Shown: positions 1-7,564 of the stretch, piece by piece | Position numbering within the stretch: position 1 is the first letter of the stretch | Layout of the letters: every line of letters starts with the position of its first letter | NCBI RefSeq assembly: GCF_001507545.1 | Contig: NZ_LQBP01000017.1 | Coordinates: 1-37,714 of the forward strand | Source: Ruegeria profundi | GTDB lineage: Bacteria; Pseudomonadota; Alphaproteobacteria; Rhodobacterales; Rhodobacteraceae | DNA length: 37,714 nt | Reading direction: 5' to 3' | The notes under the pieces: model-generated | Databases searched by the model: none | Told to the model about the DNA's origin: nothing | What the model saw: the letters and a program-made list of their open reading frames with translations, nothing else | Translations under genes and position numbers: made by a program

Positions 1-76
1 AGGGCGCCAATGTCGCCCATAAACCGAGGCTGGCCGACGTAGACGGCAGAAAACCTTCAGCAAGGAGAAATTACGC

Positions 77-100
77 GAGTTTCCACACACCCTCGGCTCA
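77..100. repeat. Insertion-sequence-like end, inverted copy of the one at the right edge
   Basis: This 24-base stretch contains GAGTTTCCACACA. The reverse complement of 37615-37638 matches it at 21 of 24 positions. The right-hand copy lies 39 bases before the start of an IS1182-type transposase, so both copies probably belong to ends of related insertion elements. No transposase fragment is recognisable next to the left copy. The frame open from the window edge to about 236 does not resemble a known protein. Confidence 0.45.
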
Positions 101-207
101 GAGCCGACATTCGCTACGCCCTGCATCAGTGTCTGCTATAGTTTTTTTTGACGGACATTCCGTCAAATCTACATCTTCGGCTTTGCTGCGCCTGAAATTG
201 AGCCCAG

Positions 208-228
208 TGTGGTACTTATTGTGGTACT
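208..228. repeat. Short direct repeat TGTGGTACT x2
   Basis: TGTGGTACT occurs at 208-216 and again at 220-228, separated by three bases. Paired repeats of this kind next to a tRNA 3' end are typical arm-type binding sites for tyrosine integrases. No integrase gene is visible in the window, so this role is inference from position. Confidence 0.4.
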
Positions 229-288
229 ACATCTAAATAATTCAACTTTAAACATATTTTATAGTATCTTGTTGGTTTCGTTATACTG

Positions 289-303
289 CCTTCGTCTCCG
301 CCA
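289..303 (+). other. tRNA-Ser-like 3' end fragment (possible attachment-site remnant)
   Basis: The 15 bases CCTTCGTCTCCGCCA look like the 3' T-stem, acceptor stem, G73 and CCA of an alphaproteobacterial tRNA-Ser. The sequence upstream does not fold into the rest of a tRNA. A detached tRNA 3' end of this sort is what remains at the distal end of an element integrated into a tRNA gene. Here the element would lie to the left and the resident chromosome to the right. The identification rests on 15 bases only. Confidence 0.4.
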
Positions 304-745
304 CAACATAGCCTGTAGATTTTGAGCGGTTTTGTGGCCCACGTATTTTGGCGGGATTTCTGCAGAATATGTGCGGTGATGACCGTTAGCGACCTGAAAT
401 CACATGCGATATACCCGCCAAAAATGGCAAGAGTCTCCGTTTACATTTGGCACGCTACGATTTTCGGGGCCGTTCTGGCGCTGGGCTTGACTTTCGGTTG
501 AATGGAAGTTGTTTGCCGCCTAATTCTCCAAGTCGTTCTGCGAACGCCCGACGAGCTGACCGCATATCTTTAGCCCACCCCAAGCATCATTCGCGCAAAG
601 AGGTCTTTCTCGGTTCAACGCTTCAAGAGCGTTTTGTGCGGCCCGTAGGCGGCGCTCACCAGCTTAAGCCGTTGCGGTTGATGAAGATAATCGCACTCAG
701 CACTCGTCGGCCATCAACGCGAGGCTTGCCATGGGATTTGGGAAA

Positions 746-1081
746 TTAGAACTTCAACAGCTCGTCTTCGCCTAACCTTGATGACCAGCCCTCGCTGATA
801 TGCAGGACTTCATCATGCTCAGCGACCATCAGGCTTTCATGGGTGCAATGCGTATGCATTGATTTCGCGATGTTGTGGAAGCTATCACCTAGCGTGGTAA
901 CGCGTGACACCGCGCCAGTGATAAGACCAATTGCAAGCACCGACCGTTGGTCAATCATGCGAAAAGGAGCGTCCGGACCGACGTCTCGGGCGATGTTCTG
1001 CAGCAATGTGACCGCGTCCAACAACGGTATTGCTGCCGTTGGAACGTCGGGCGGCACCCATTCGAGATTCCCAGCGTACAA
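746..1081 (-). pseudogene. AraC-family regulator, N-terminal domain fragment
   Basis: This 111-codon frame resembles the middle of the arabinose-binding-like sensor domain (PF12625 type) that precedes the helix-turn-helix in one group of AraC regulators. The pattern is a helical stretch, then IGLITGAVSRVTTLGDSFHN, then a weak strand pair ending in HISEGW. The DNA-binding half is absent: the frame stops at 746 and nothing downstream on this strand resembles a double helix-turn-helix. Only a TTG is available as start, and the frame is closed by a stop a few codons upstream of it, so the N-terminal part is missing too. It is most likely a relic truncated at both ends. The family assignment is from pattern only. 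Confidence 0.5.
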
Positions 1082-1221
1082 TCGTTCAGATACGCTGTAC
1101 CCGTTTTTTCAAGCCAACGTCGGATTGGAAAAATTACCGAGGCGCGTATCAGGGGAAGTTGACGCGACGTGCCTCCAGCAGACTACATTTTGGCGCGTAG
1201 AGTCGAATAGGAGGCACAAAT

Positions 1222-1235
1222 TTGATATAGGTCAA
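1222..1235. promoter_or_regulatory. FNR/Crp-type box TTGAT-N4-GTCAA
   Basis: TTGAT ATAG GTCAA matches the FNR consensus TTGAT-N4-ATCAA at nine of ten fixed positions. It lies 133 bases upstream of the outer-membrane barrel gene at 1369, a distance that allows a promoter in between. FnrL and Dnr regulators use such sites in Rhodobacterales, so control by low oxygen or nitric oxide is likely if the site is real. Confidence 0.5.
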
Positions 1236-1339
1236 TGGGTGGGGGCTAAACACGTTCTTAAGATTGCCTTCATAGGGGACGTGCCGAGGTCAGATCATAT
1301 CTTGTTTTCGTGCAAAAGAGCGTAGCAAGTTGACCGTTC

Positions 1340-1365
1340 ACACCCCCTGAGCATGCAAGGGGTGT
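1340..1365 (+). promoter_or_regulatory. Hairpin covering the ribosome binding site of the barrel gene
   Basis: Arms ACACCCC (1340-1346) and GGGGTGT (1359-1365) pair perfectly across a 12-base loop. The 3' arm contains the Shine-Dalgarno sequence AAGGGG of the gene starting at 1369, so folding would hide it. This suggests translational control or an RNA thermometer-like element. It is seen in the sequence but untested. Confidence 0.4.
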
Positions 1366-1368
1366 CAG

Positions 1369-2109
1369 ATGATAATCAAGAAAACTGGATTAAGAAATTT
1401 CTTAAGTGCGGTTGGCGCTTTGGCAGCATCAGCAACCGTGGCAAACGCGCAAGATAGCCGGTGGACCTATGCGGCTTCGATCTATCTTTTTGCGGCCGAG
1501 ACAACCACCCAAATCGGATCCGTAGAGTCGAAATTGAGTTTCAGCGATGCGCTGGAAAATCTGGATATGGCGTTCATGGGGGCGTTCGAAGCCAGCAACG
1601 ACCAATGGAGCTTTGGGTTGGATTACATGTACACCAACCTTGGGTTTACCGGCGACACGCCCGGTAATGTTTTCAGCGGTGCCGAGACGAATTTGAAAAC
1701 CCAGATCCTGACTGGTTTTGTCGCTTACCGAGTTCTTGAAAACCAAAATGCGTCTGTCGATGTTGCAGGCGGATTTAGATACTTCGATACGGAAACGGAG
1801 TTGAATCTCGTTGGTGGCCCGCCGGTTCCGTCAGTCACTGCCAGTGAGGATTGGATAGATCCGATCATCGGGGTGCGCGCAAACATGCGGTTCTCCGACC
1901 GCTGGTCTGGCACCGCATTTCTTGATTACGGCGGCTTCGACGGTGACAGCGAGACCTGGCAGGTTCTTCTGAGCGCGGATTACGCGCTCAATGAAAACTG
2001 GGACCTCCGTTTCGGCTACCGGTATCTTGACGTCGAAAACACCATCAGCGGAACTGACTTCAGTTTTGAACAGTCGGGCCCGATTTTTGGTGCGACGTAT
2101 CGCTTCTGA
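1369..2109 (+). CDS. Outer-membrane beta-barrel protein
   Basis: A 246-residue protein with a signal peptide: KK near the start, a hydrophobic core LSAVGALAASATV, and a cut after ANA (about residue 27). The rest alternates polar and aromatic residues in short amphipathic strands, such as RWTYAASIYLFAAE, WSFGLDYMYTNL and WDLRFGYRYLDVE, and ends in YRF. A terminal phenylalanine is the usual signal for the outer-membrane assembly machinery. About eight strands fit, as in small OmpW/OmpX-like or DUF3575-like barrels. I cannot name the exact family. The start is fixed by AAGGGG nine bases upstream. The next gene begins 17 bases after the stop. It may form a channel or structural protein in the outer membrane, perhaps linked to the exported sulfatase further downstream. 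Confidence 0.8.
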   Translation: MIIKKTGLRNFLSAVGALAASATVANAQDSRWTYAASIYLFAAETTTQIGSVESKLSFSDALENLDMAFMGAFEASNDQWSFGLDYMYTNLGFTGDTPGNVFSGAETNLKTQILTGFVAYRVLENQNASVDVAGGFRYFDTETELNLVGGPPVPSVTASEDWIDPIIGVRANMRFSDRWSGTAFLDYGGFDGDSETWQVLLSADYALNENWDLRFGYRYLDVENTISGTDFSFEQSGPIFGATYRF

Positions 2110-2125
2110 CGGGCGGCACGCAAAG

Positions 2126-2593
2126 ATGATCGCGGAAAAACTGGCGAAACCAGACCTGGAGCCACCGGCATCGATATGCAAAGCGCTTACAGCCCTGACT
2201 CTTGCCGCGCTTTGTGCCACGCCCGCAGCATCTGATGAAGGTCACGCCCGCGAATGCGACCATCTCGCATTCAGGACGCCGGAGGTCGACTGGCAGGTCT
2301 GGATCGCGCAAGAAGCCGATCCGTTCTCCTGCAGGTTTACAATTACGTCCAAATCAATCGCGCTGGGTCCGCAATACACGATCGATGTTCGAGAGTGGTC
2401 GCCGGACGTCCAGCTTTCAGGCAAAGTCTTTGACTTTGCCGCTACTGCCAACGCAATCGAAATCGATGCGAGCGACGCAGACTGTCGCTTTCGCTCGACG
2501 TGTTGCACGCGGCTGCCACGTACATCGAGTTGGCGGGTAACCTTGGGCGGTGGGATGGCTTGGGTTTCGTTGGAAAGGCTGAAGCTCGCGTAG
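2126..2593 (+). CDS. Small exported protein of unknown function
   Basis: I chose the ATG at 2126 (155 residues), although the frame is open from 1991 inside the previous gene. A hydrophobic segment (KALTALTLAALCATPAAS, about residues 19-36) then looks like a signal peptide. The mature part has five cysteines, one near the start (AREC), one in the middle (FSCRF) and three near the end (DADCRF and STCC). They could form disulfides in the periplasm. I do not recognise a domain. The gene follows the barrel gene by 17 bases with only a weak ribosome binding site, so translation may be coupled to it. A role together with the barrel protein is only a guess from position. Confidence 0.6.
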   Translation: MIAEKLAKPDLEPPASICKALTALTLAALCATPAASDEGHARECDHLAFRTPEVDWQVWIAQEADPFSCRFTITSKSIALGPQYTIDVREWSPDVQLSGKVFDFAATANAIEIDASDADCRFRSTCCTRLPRTSSWRVTLGGGMAWVSLERLKLA

Positions 2594-2750
2594 GCTGGCC
2601 GTTGACCCGGGTAAGTGTTGCTGGCGTGGGTCGGCGCATCGTGCGCCGATGTGCCTCTGGTGCCAACAACTGCTGAGATTGGTGCAAAAGCATGGATTTC
2701 AGGGACTTAAAGGGATTTCGCTAACCAAGAGGAACCAGGGGGACGAATTC

Positions 2751-5093
2751 ATGTTGACCAAGAACAGACTCATTATGTCCGGGGCTAGCGTGCTTTTTGC
2801 GTGCGCGGCACATGCCGAGAATGAATTGGATCGTGAAGTATTGCCGATCGCGCCCCCTCACACCAAGGGTTATGTCGAACTCGATGTGCGCGACACGTCC
2901 CCGCCGCCTTTCTTTCAAGTGAAAGCCCCTGAGAATGCGCCTAATGTCTTGGTTGTTCTGGTAGATGATTTGGGCTTCGCAGGAACGAGCACCTTCGGCG
3001 GCCCCGTCGAAACAGATGTTTTCGATGAATTGGCGACGGAGGGCCTTCGATTTGTCGATTTTCACACAACAGCAGTCTGTTCGCCAACGCGAGCCGCGCT
3101 GAAGAGCGGCAGAAATCATCATGTGAACAACATGGGTGGAATTATCGAAATGGGCACGGCATATCCGGGTAACACCGGCCAGATCCCGAAATCGGTTGCG
3201 CCCATTGCTGAGGTTCTGCGGCTCAACGGGTATGCCACCGCCGCCTTCGGTAAATGGCACGAAACAGCGGCCTGGGAGGCGAGCATTGCAGGCCCGCAGG
3301 ATCGTTGGCCGACACGTCAGGGGTTTGATAAGTTCTATGGTTTTCTCGGGGGCGAGACGAACCAGTGGGCACCCTTTATTTATGATGGAGTGCACCCGGT
3401 CGAATTGCCCGAAGATCCGAACTATCACTTCCTTACCGATATGACGGATCAGGCGGTTGCTTGGATTCGCTACCAGAAAGCCCTCACGCCGGATCGTCCT
3501 TTCTTTGTTTACTTTGCGCCGGGCGCTACACATGCGCCCCACCACGTTCCGCAGGAATGGTCGGAGAAATGGAAGGGGAAGTTCGATGCGGGCTGGGATG
3601 TGCTTCGAAAAGAGATCCTTGCACGCCAGATCGAGCGCGGAATTGTCCCGGAAGGAACGAAACTTGCACCCAAGCCCGAAGCCATTCCAGACTGGGATAC
3701 GCTGAGCGAGGATGAAAAGACCCTGTACAAACGACAGTTCGAGGTTTTCGCGGGCTATGTCGACATGACTGATTACGAGATCGGCCGTGTCGTTGAAGCC
3801 GTCGAAGCGACAGGTCAGCTTGATAACACGCTGATATTCCTCGTTTACGGTGACAATGGCACCAGCGCTGAAGGCGGCCGCAACGGCATGTTCAGCGAAA
3901 TGACGTATTTCAACGGTGTGCAGGAACAGGTGTCAGACATGCTCACCAAGCTCGACAAGTGGGGCGGGCCCGAAACCTATCCTCATATGGCGGCCGGGTG
4001 GGCCGTCGCCATGGATACGCCCTATCAGTGGACAAAGCAGGTCGCGTCGGACCCGGGTGGAACAAAGGTCGGTATGGTCGTCCATTGGCCTGACGGTTTC
4101 GAGGCCAGAGACGAACAGCGGGATCAGTTCACTCACGTCATAGATGTCGCACCAACCATCCTTGAGGCTACCGGCATTCCAGAGCCGCGTGAGGTCAATG
4201 GCGTCTCGCAGTATCCTATGGATGGGATCAGTATGCTCTACACCTTTGACGACCCGACCGCAGAAGAGCGCCATACCACGCAGTATTTCGAAATGTTCGG
4301 AAACCGGGCGATTTACCATGAGGGTTGGTGGGCACGCACGATTCACAAAGCACCTTGGGAGCCAAAACCGCGCAGAGCGCTGGCTGACGATATCTGGGAA
4401 CTTTACGATACCACCACCGATTTCAGCCTCACTAATGATCTTTCCGATGACATGCCGGAGAAACTGGCCCAAATGCAGACGATCTTCATGCAGGAAGCGG
4501 CGAGGAACAACGTTTTACCGATCGATGACCGTGTCTTTGAACGCATCAATCCGGCGTCAGCTGGCCGACCAGACCTGATGGCCGGAAGGACGTCTATTAC
4601 CCTGGCTGGCGGCATGACTGGCATGACGGAGAACGTTTTCCTCGACATAAAAAACAAGTCCAAGACGATAACTACGGAAATCGAGGTGCCAGAAAGCGGT
4701 GCCGATGGAACGATCATCGCGCAGGGCGGGCGTTTCGGCGGCTGGTCCCTTTATGTTAACGGCGGTGTGCCCGGATATGACTATAACTTCCTGGGGCTGG
4801 AGCGCTTTTCGATCACTGGGACCGAGAAACTCGCTCCCGGGCGCGCTACTCTCCGCTTTGAGTTTGACTATGACGGCGACGGCCTTGGCAAGGGTGGAGA
4901 TGCGCGTCTATTCGTTAACGATACGCAGGTTGGCGAGGGCCGCATCGAGCGTACGCAGCCCCACATCTTTTCCGCTGACGAAACGGCCGATGTGGGTGTG
5001 GACCTTGCTACGCCAGTGGTCGAAACTGTCGGATCAGAAGCCGCCTCACGGTTTACTGGAACGATCAACAGTGTGACAGTTGTAGTGAAATGA
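2751..5093 (+). CDS. Exported arylsulfatase (sulfatase family, type I)
   Basis: A 780-residue enzyme that hydrolyses sulfate esters and releases sulfate. The sulfatase signature CSPTRAAL is at Cys110; in this family the cysteine is converted to formylglycine and acts as the nucleophile. N-terminal metal ligands are in VLVDDLGF (near residue 65), and the GDNGTSAEGG motif around residue 370 supplies further ligands and active-site residues. A signal peptide (MLTKNRL... to AAHAE) directs export to the periplasm. The last 200 or so residues form a beta-rich C-terminal part, as in the long arylsulfatases of about 780 residues. The ATG at 2751 is preceded by AGGGGGA at proper spacing; the frame extends 34 codons upstream but without a ribosome binding site. 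No formylglycine-generating enzyme is in the window. It is convergent with the LysR gene. Confidence 0.93.
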   Translation: MLTKNRLIMSGASVLFACAAHAENELDREVLPIAPPHTKGYVELDVRDTSPPPFFQVKAPENAPNVLVVLVDDLGFAGTSTFGGPVETDVFDELATEGLRFVDFHTTAVCSPTRAALKSGRNHHVNNMGGIIEMGTAYPGNTGQIPKSVAPIAEVLRLNGYATAAFGKWHETAAWEASIAGPQDRWPTRQGFDKFYGFLGGETNQWAPFIYDGVHPVELPEDPNYHFLTDMTDQAVAWIRYQKALTPDRPFFVYFAPGATHAPHHVPQEWSEKWKGKFDAGWDVLRKEILARQIERGIVPEGTKLAPKPEAIPDWDTLSEDEKTLYKRQFEVFAGYVDMTDYEIGRVVEAVEATGQLDNTLIFLVYGDNGTSAEGGRNGMFSEMTYFNGVQEQVSDMLTKLDKWGGPETYPHMAAGWAVAMDTPYQWTKQVASDPGGTKVGMVVHWPDGFEARDEQRDQFTHVIDVAPTILEATGIPEPREVNGVSQYPMDGISMLYTFDDPTAEERHTTQYFEMFGNRAIYHEGWWARTIHKAPWEPKPRRALADDIWELYDTTTDFSLTNDLSDDMPEKLAQMQTIFMQEAARNNVLPIDDRVFERINPASAGRPDLMAGRTSITLAGGMTGMTENVFLDIKNKSKTITTEIEVPESGADGTIIAQGGRFGGWSLYVNGGVPGYDYNFLGLERFSITGTEKLAPGRATLRFEFDYDGDGLGKGGDARLFVNDTQVGEGRIERTQPHIFSADETADVGVDLATPVVETVGSEAASRFTGTINSVTVVVK

Positions 5094-5261
5094 AGCCTGT
5101 TTGCTATAAATCGCGATCAGAAAATTCAGGTCGTGTTTGTCAGACGATAGCTTGGGTCGCTGTGACCGCTTCGTCGTACAGGCCGTCTACCTGCTGTGCC
5201 CGCGTTCCCGGTTTACACGAACGCCCAGCTTGCACGTCTCGAACTGTCGGGCTCTGCTTGG

Positions 5262-6146
5262 TCAGCGGAAGCGATCTGCCAGAAAGTCGATCAAGCTGCG
5301 CGTCCGGTATGGCAGGAATGCCGTTTCGGGGCGCAGAATAAAGATACCGCCGCCGGCATCCGGTTCTGTGTATTCTTCCAGCACTGGCACAAGCCATCCT
5401 CTTTGCAGGTCGGTCGTGGTAAGGAACGATGGTAACCACGCAATGCCAAGCCCAGCACGGCATGCCGAATGGAGCGCCTCGAGGTTGTTGCAGGAAAAAC
5501 CCGCGCCAAGTCGCGCCAAACCGCCCTGCGGTTGGGTAAAGCCCCAGTCTGAAAGCTGCCTTTCCTGCCCGAGTCGCAGACATCTGTGGTTTGTCAGATC
5601 ATCGGGCTTTTCAGGAATACCATGCCGTTCAAGATAGTCAGGTGTCGCACAGGGCAGGCGAGGATTATTCATCAGTCTTCGAGAGACGAGGGACGAGTCG
5701 GGTAAGATGCCGCTTCGGATTGCAAGATCGAAGCCATCACCGATCAGGTCGACGATCTTGTCCGTCAAAAGTAGCTCTATCTCGACTTCCGGGTGACGTT
5801 CCATGAATTCGATCACCAGGGGCACGACCTGCCGACGACCAAGCGCCGCTGAACTTGTAAGTCGTATTGTCCCGCGCAAAGTTAAGGCATCATCGGCGAT
5901 ATCCGCCTCGAGCGCTGACAGGCGGGCAAATAATCCTCTGGCTTCCTCGACGTACCGCCGACCCGCTTTTGTCAGCGTCATGCGCCGGGTTGAGCGGACA
6001 AGCAGCGGCACATTCAATCGCTTTTCCAGTTGATGAACCCGTTTGCCAACCGCAGACGGGGTGTACCCCAACGCTCTGGCTGCTGCCGAGAAACTGCCAT
6101 GATCAACAACGGCCAGCAGGATTTCCAGTTCTGTCTTCTGTGTCAT
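5262..6146 (-). CDS. LysR-family transcriptional regulator
   Basis: A 294-residue LysR protein. The winged helix-turn-helix is at residues 1-60 (LAVVDHGSFSAAARALGYTPSAVGKRVHQLEKRL), followed by the linker helix and the periplasmic-binding-like effector domain (about 90-290). It is divergent from the Old Yellow Enzyme gene at 6248, with 101 bases between. LysR regulators usually control the divergent neighbour and themselves, so an OYE substrate or product is the likely co-inducer. Two dyads in the intergenic space (6161-6173 and 6210-6230) are candidate binding sites. The effector itself cannot be read from sequence. Confidence 0.95.
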   Translation of the reverse strand: MTQKTELEILLAVVDHGSFSAAARALGYTPSAVGKRVHQLEKRLNVPLLVRSTRRMTLTKAGRRYVEEARGLFARLSALEADIADDALTLRGTIRLTSSAALGRRQVVPLVIEFMERHPEVEIELLLTDKIVDLIGDGFDLAIRSGILPDSSLVSRRLMNNPRLPCATPDYLERHGIPEKPDDLTNHRCLRLGQERQLSDWGFTQPQGGLARLGAGFSCNNLEALHSACRAGLGIAWLPSFLTTTDLQRGWLVPVLEEYTEPDAGGGIFILRPETAFLPYRTRSLIDFLADRFR

Positions 6147-6160
6147 CTATTCCAAAAAGT

Positions 6161-6173
6161 ATCAAGATTTGAT
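6161..6173. promoter_or_regulatory. Dyad ATCAA-N3-TTGAT, LysR-type operator candidate
   Basis: A perfect 5-3-5 inverted repeat 14 bases before the lysR start codon. It fits the T-N11-A type recognition sites of LysR regulators and could serve autoregulation. Confidence 0.4.
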
Positions 6174-6209
6174 CCCGGTTGCTCAGTTATCCTTAAAGCT
6201 TTTCCAAAG

Positions 6210-6230
6210 TATATCAGATATACGCTGATA
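6210..6230. promoter_or_regulatory. Overlapping dyads before the OYE gene
   Basis: TATATC-A-GATATA (6210-6222) overlaps a second perfect repeat, TATCAG-N7-CTGATA (6212-6230). Together they cover 21 bases just upstream of the ribosome binding site AGGAG (6236-6240). They are a candidate LysR site or the core promoter of the oxidoreductase gene. Confidence 0.4.
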
Positions 6231-6247
6231 GCCCGAGGAGCTCTTCT

Positions 6248-7444
6248 TTGCACGCCGTATCGACACAAACTCTTTTTACACCGCTGACCCTGCCAAATGG
6301 TTGCGTGCTAAAGAACAGAATCATCAAATCGGCCATGTCGGATTCACTGGGGGATGGTCAAGGCAACCCGACCGCCATTCAGATACGGCTGTATGAGCGG
6401 TGGGCAGAGGGTGGGCTGGCAGCCTCAATCATCGGAGAGGTCCAAGGCGATCCGCGATACCCTGAAAAACCGGGTAACCTTATTCTGGATGACAAAGCCA
6501 ATACGGGGGCGTTTCGCGAACTTGCTCGACGCGGATCGGCAAACAGGGCGCACCTTTGGTTGCAGCTTGGGCATGCCGGGGCACTGGCGCATCTGCCGAT
6601 AAGCAAACCCAGAGGGCCAAGCCAGATGGACTTTCCTGATTTCCGCAGTGAGGCCATGTCACGCGCTGAAATCGAAACCGTCCCCGAGTGTTTTGCCAAA
6701 ACGGCGCGCCATGCGGCAGAGTTGGGTTTTGGCGGCGTTCAAATTCATGCCGCACACGGGTTTCTTCTGAGTCAGTTTCTGTCCCCGCTTTTTAATCATC
6801 GAACCGATGCCTATGGGGGTTCGATAAGCGCGCGAATGAGATTGCTTATCGAAACGGTCGAAGCTGTTCGCGCCGCAGTTCCATCTGACTTTGTTGTTTC
6901 AGTAAAGTTAAACGCGACCGATCAGCTTGTCGGAGGTTTGACGGAAGAAGCAGCCCTCAAGGTCGTGGCCGCTCTGGAAGGAAAGGGTGTTGATCTTCTG
7001 GACATCAGCGGCGGCACGTACTTTCCTGGTGCTCCGTCGAGTTCGGAGCGCAACACTAAAGGGCCCTATTTTGTCGAATTTGCCCGCGCGGCGCGTCAAC
7101 TGACGTCGATACCGCTTATGGCGACAGGCGGGTTCAAACGCCACGAGGAAGCCGAAGCTGCCGTCCGTTCCGGGGATGTGGATGCGGTAGGTTTGGCACG
7201 GGGATTTGTGCTTGACCCCTGCTTACCAGCGACATGGAAAGCAGGAAAAAGTAGTCCTGCGTTTCCTCGCTTTGACACGTTGTCGCCCGGTGGTATGATC
7301 GCTTGGTTTACCATGCGCATTACGGATCTTGGGGCAGACCGTGAGGGAATTGTCGATCGCGATCTCGACGAGGCTGTCGCAGAATACGAAAAACGTGATG
7401 AGCAGCGTGTCGCAATTTGGAAGAAACGAAGTTCGGGTCACTAA
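6248..7444 (+). CDS. NADH:flavin oxidoreductase, Old Yellow Enzyme family
   Basis: A 398-residue FMN-dependent TIM-barrel enzyme. It opens with LFTPLTLPNGCVLKNRIIKSAM, the usual FMN-site start of the family. The substrate/FMN-contact motif is IHAAHGFLLSQFLSP, followed by NHRTDAYGGS (about residues 168-198). The phosphate-binding end is MATGGF and VGLARGFVLDP. Such enzymes reduce activated alkenes (enones, nitro-compounds) with NAD(P)H; this one has only the barrel and lacks the C-terminal FeS/flavodoxin-like half of the dienoyl-CoA reductases. The start is TTG, supported by AGGAG seven bases upstream and by the divergent layout with lysR. Expression probably depends on the LysR regulator. The true substrate is unknown. 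Confidence 0.93.
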   Translation: MHAVSTQTLFTPLTLPNGCVLKNRIIKSAMSDSLGDGQGNPTAIQIRLYERWAEGGLAASIIGEVQGDPRYPEKPGNLILDDKANTGAFRELARRGSANRAHLWLQLGHAGALAHLPISKPRGPSQMDFPDFRSEAMSRAEIETVPECFAKTARHAAELGFGGVQIHAAHGFLLSQFLSPLFNHRTDAYGGSISARMRLLIETVEAVRAAVPSDFVVSVKLNATDQLVGGLTEEAALKVVAALEGKGVDLLDISGGTYFPGAPSSSERNTKGPYFVEFARAARQLTSIPLMATGGFKRHEEAEAAVRSGDVDAVGLARGFVLDPCLPATWKAGKSSPAFPRFDTLSPGGMIAWFTMRITDLGADREGIVDRDLDEAVAEYEKRDEQRVAIWKKRSSGH

Positions 7445-7564
7445 GGCTTTTTGCACAGTCAACGGCTTGAGCTGCTCCGGTTAGAAATGAGTATGCACAG
7501 CCCTTCAAGCGCGGTTCATAAGCTACGCCTGCCTTGGTCTTTGTTTTACCGTGCACTATCCAAA

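Larger units (their letters stand above)
101..745. other. Gene-poor, decayed stretch
   Basis: No convincing gene lies here. It contains a 9-base direct repeat (208-228), a tRNA-Ser-like 3' fragment (289-303) and an inverted repeat with arms TTTTGGCGGG (346-355) and CCCGCCAAAA (414-423). A 100-codon open frame at 447-749 has no recognisable domain and an irregular composition. The stretch looks like the edge of an integrated element that has lost its genes. Confidence 0.5.

Noticed and set aside
447..749. Plus-strand frame of 100 codons in the decayed left edge
   Set aside because: Irregular composition, no ribosome binding site, no recognisable domain.
843..1325. Plus-strand frame of 160 codons
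   Set aside because: It lies opposite the AraC-like fragment and resembles no protein; it is a shadow of that fragment.
2721..3545. Minus-strand frame of 274 codons
   Set aside because: Fully inside the arylsulfatase gene, which has all family motifs.
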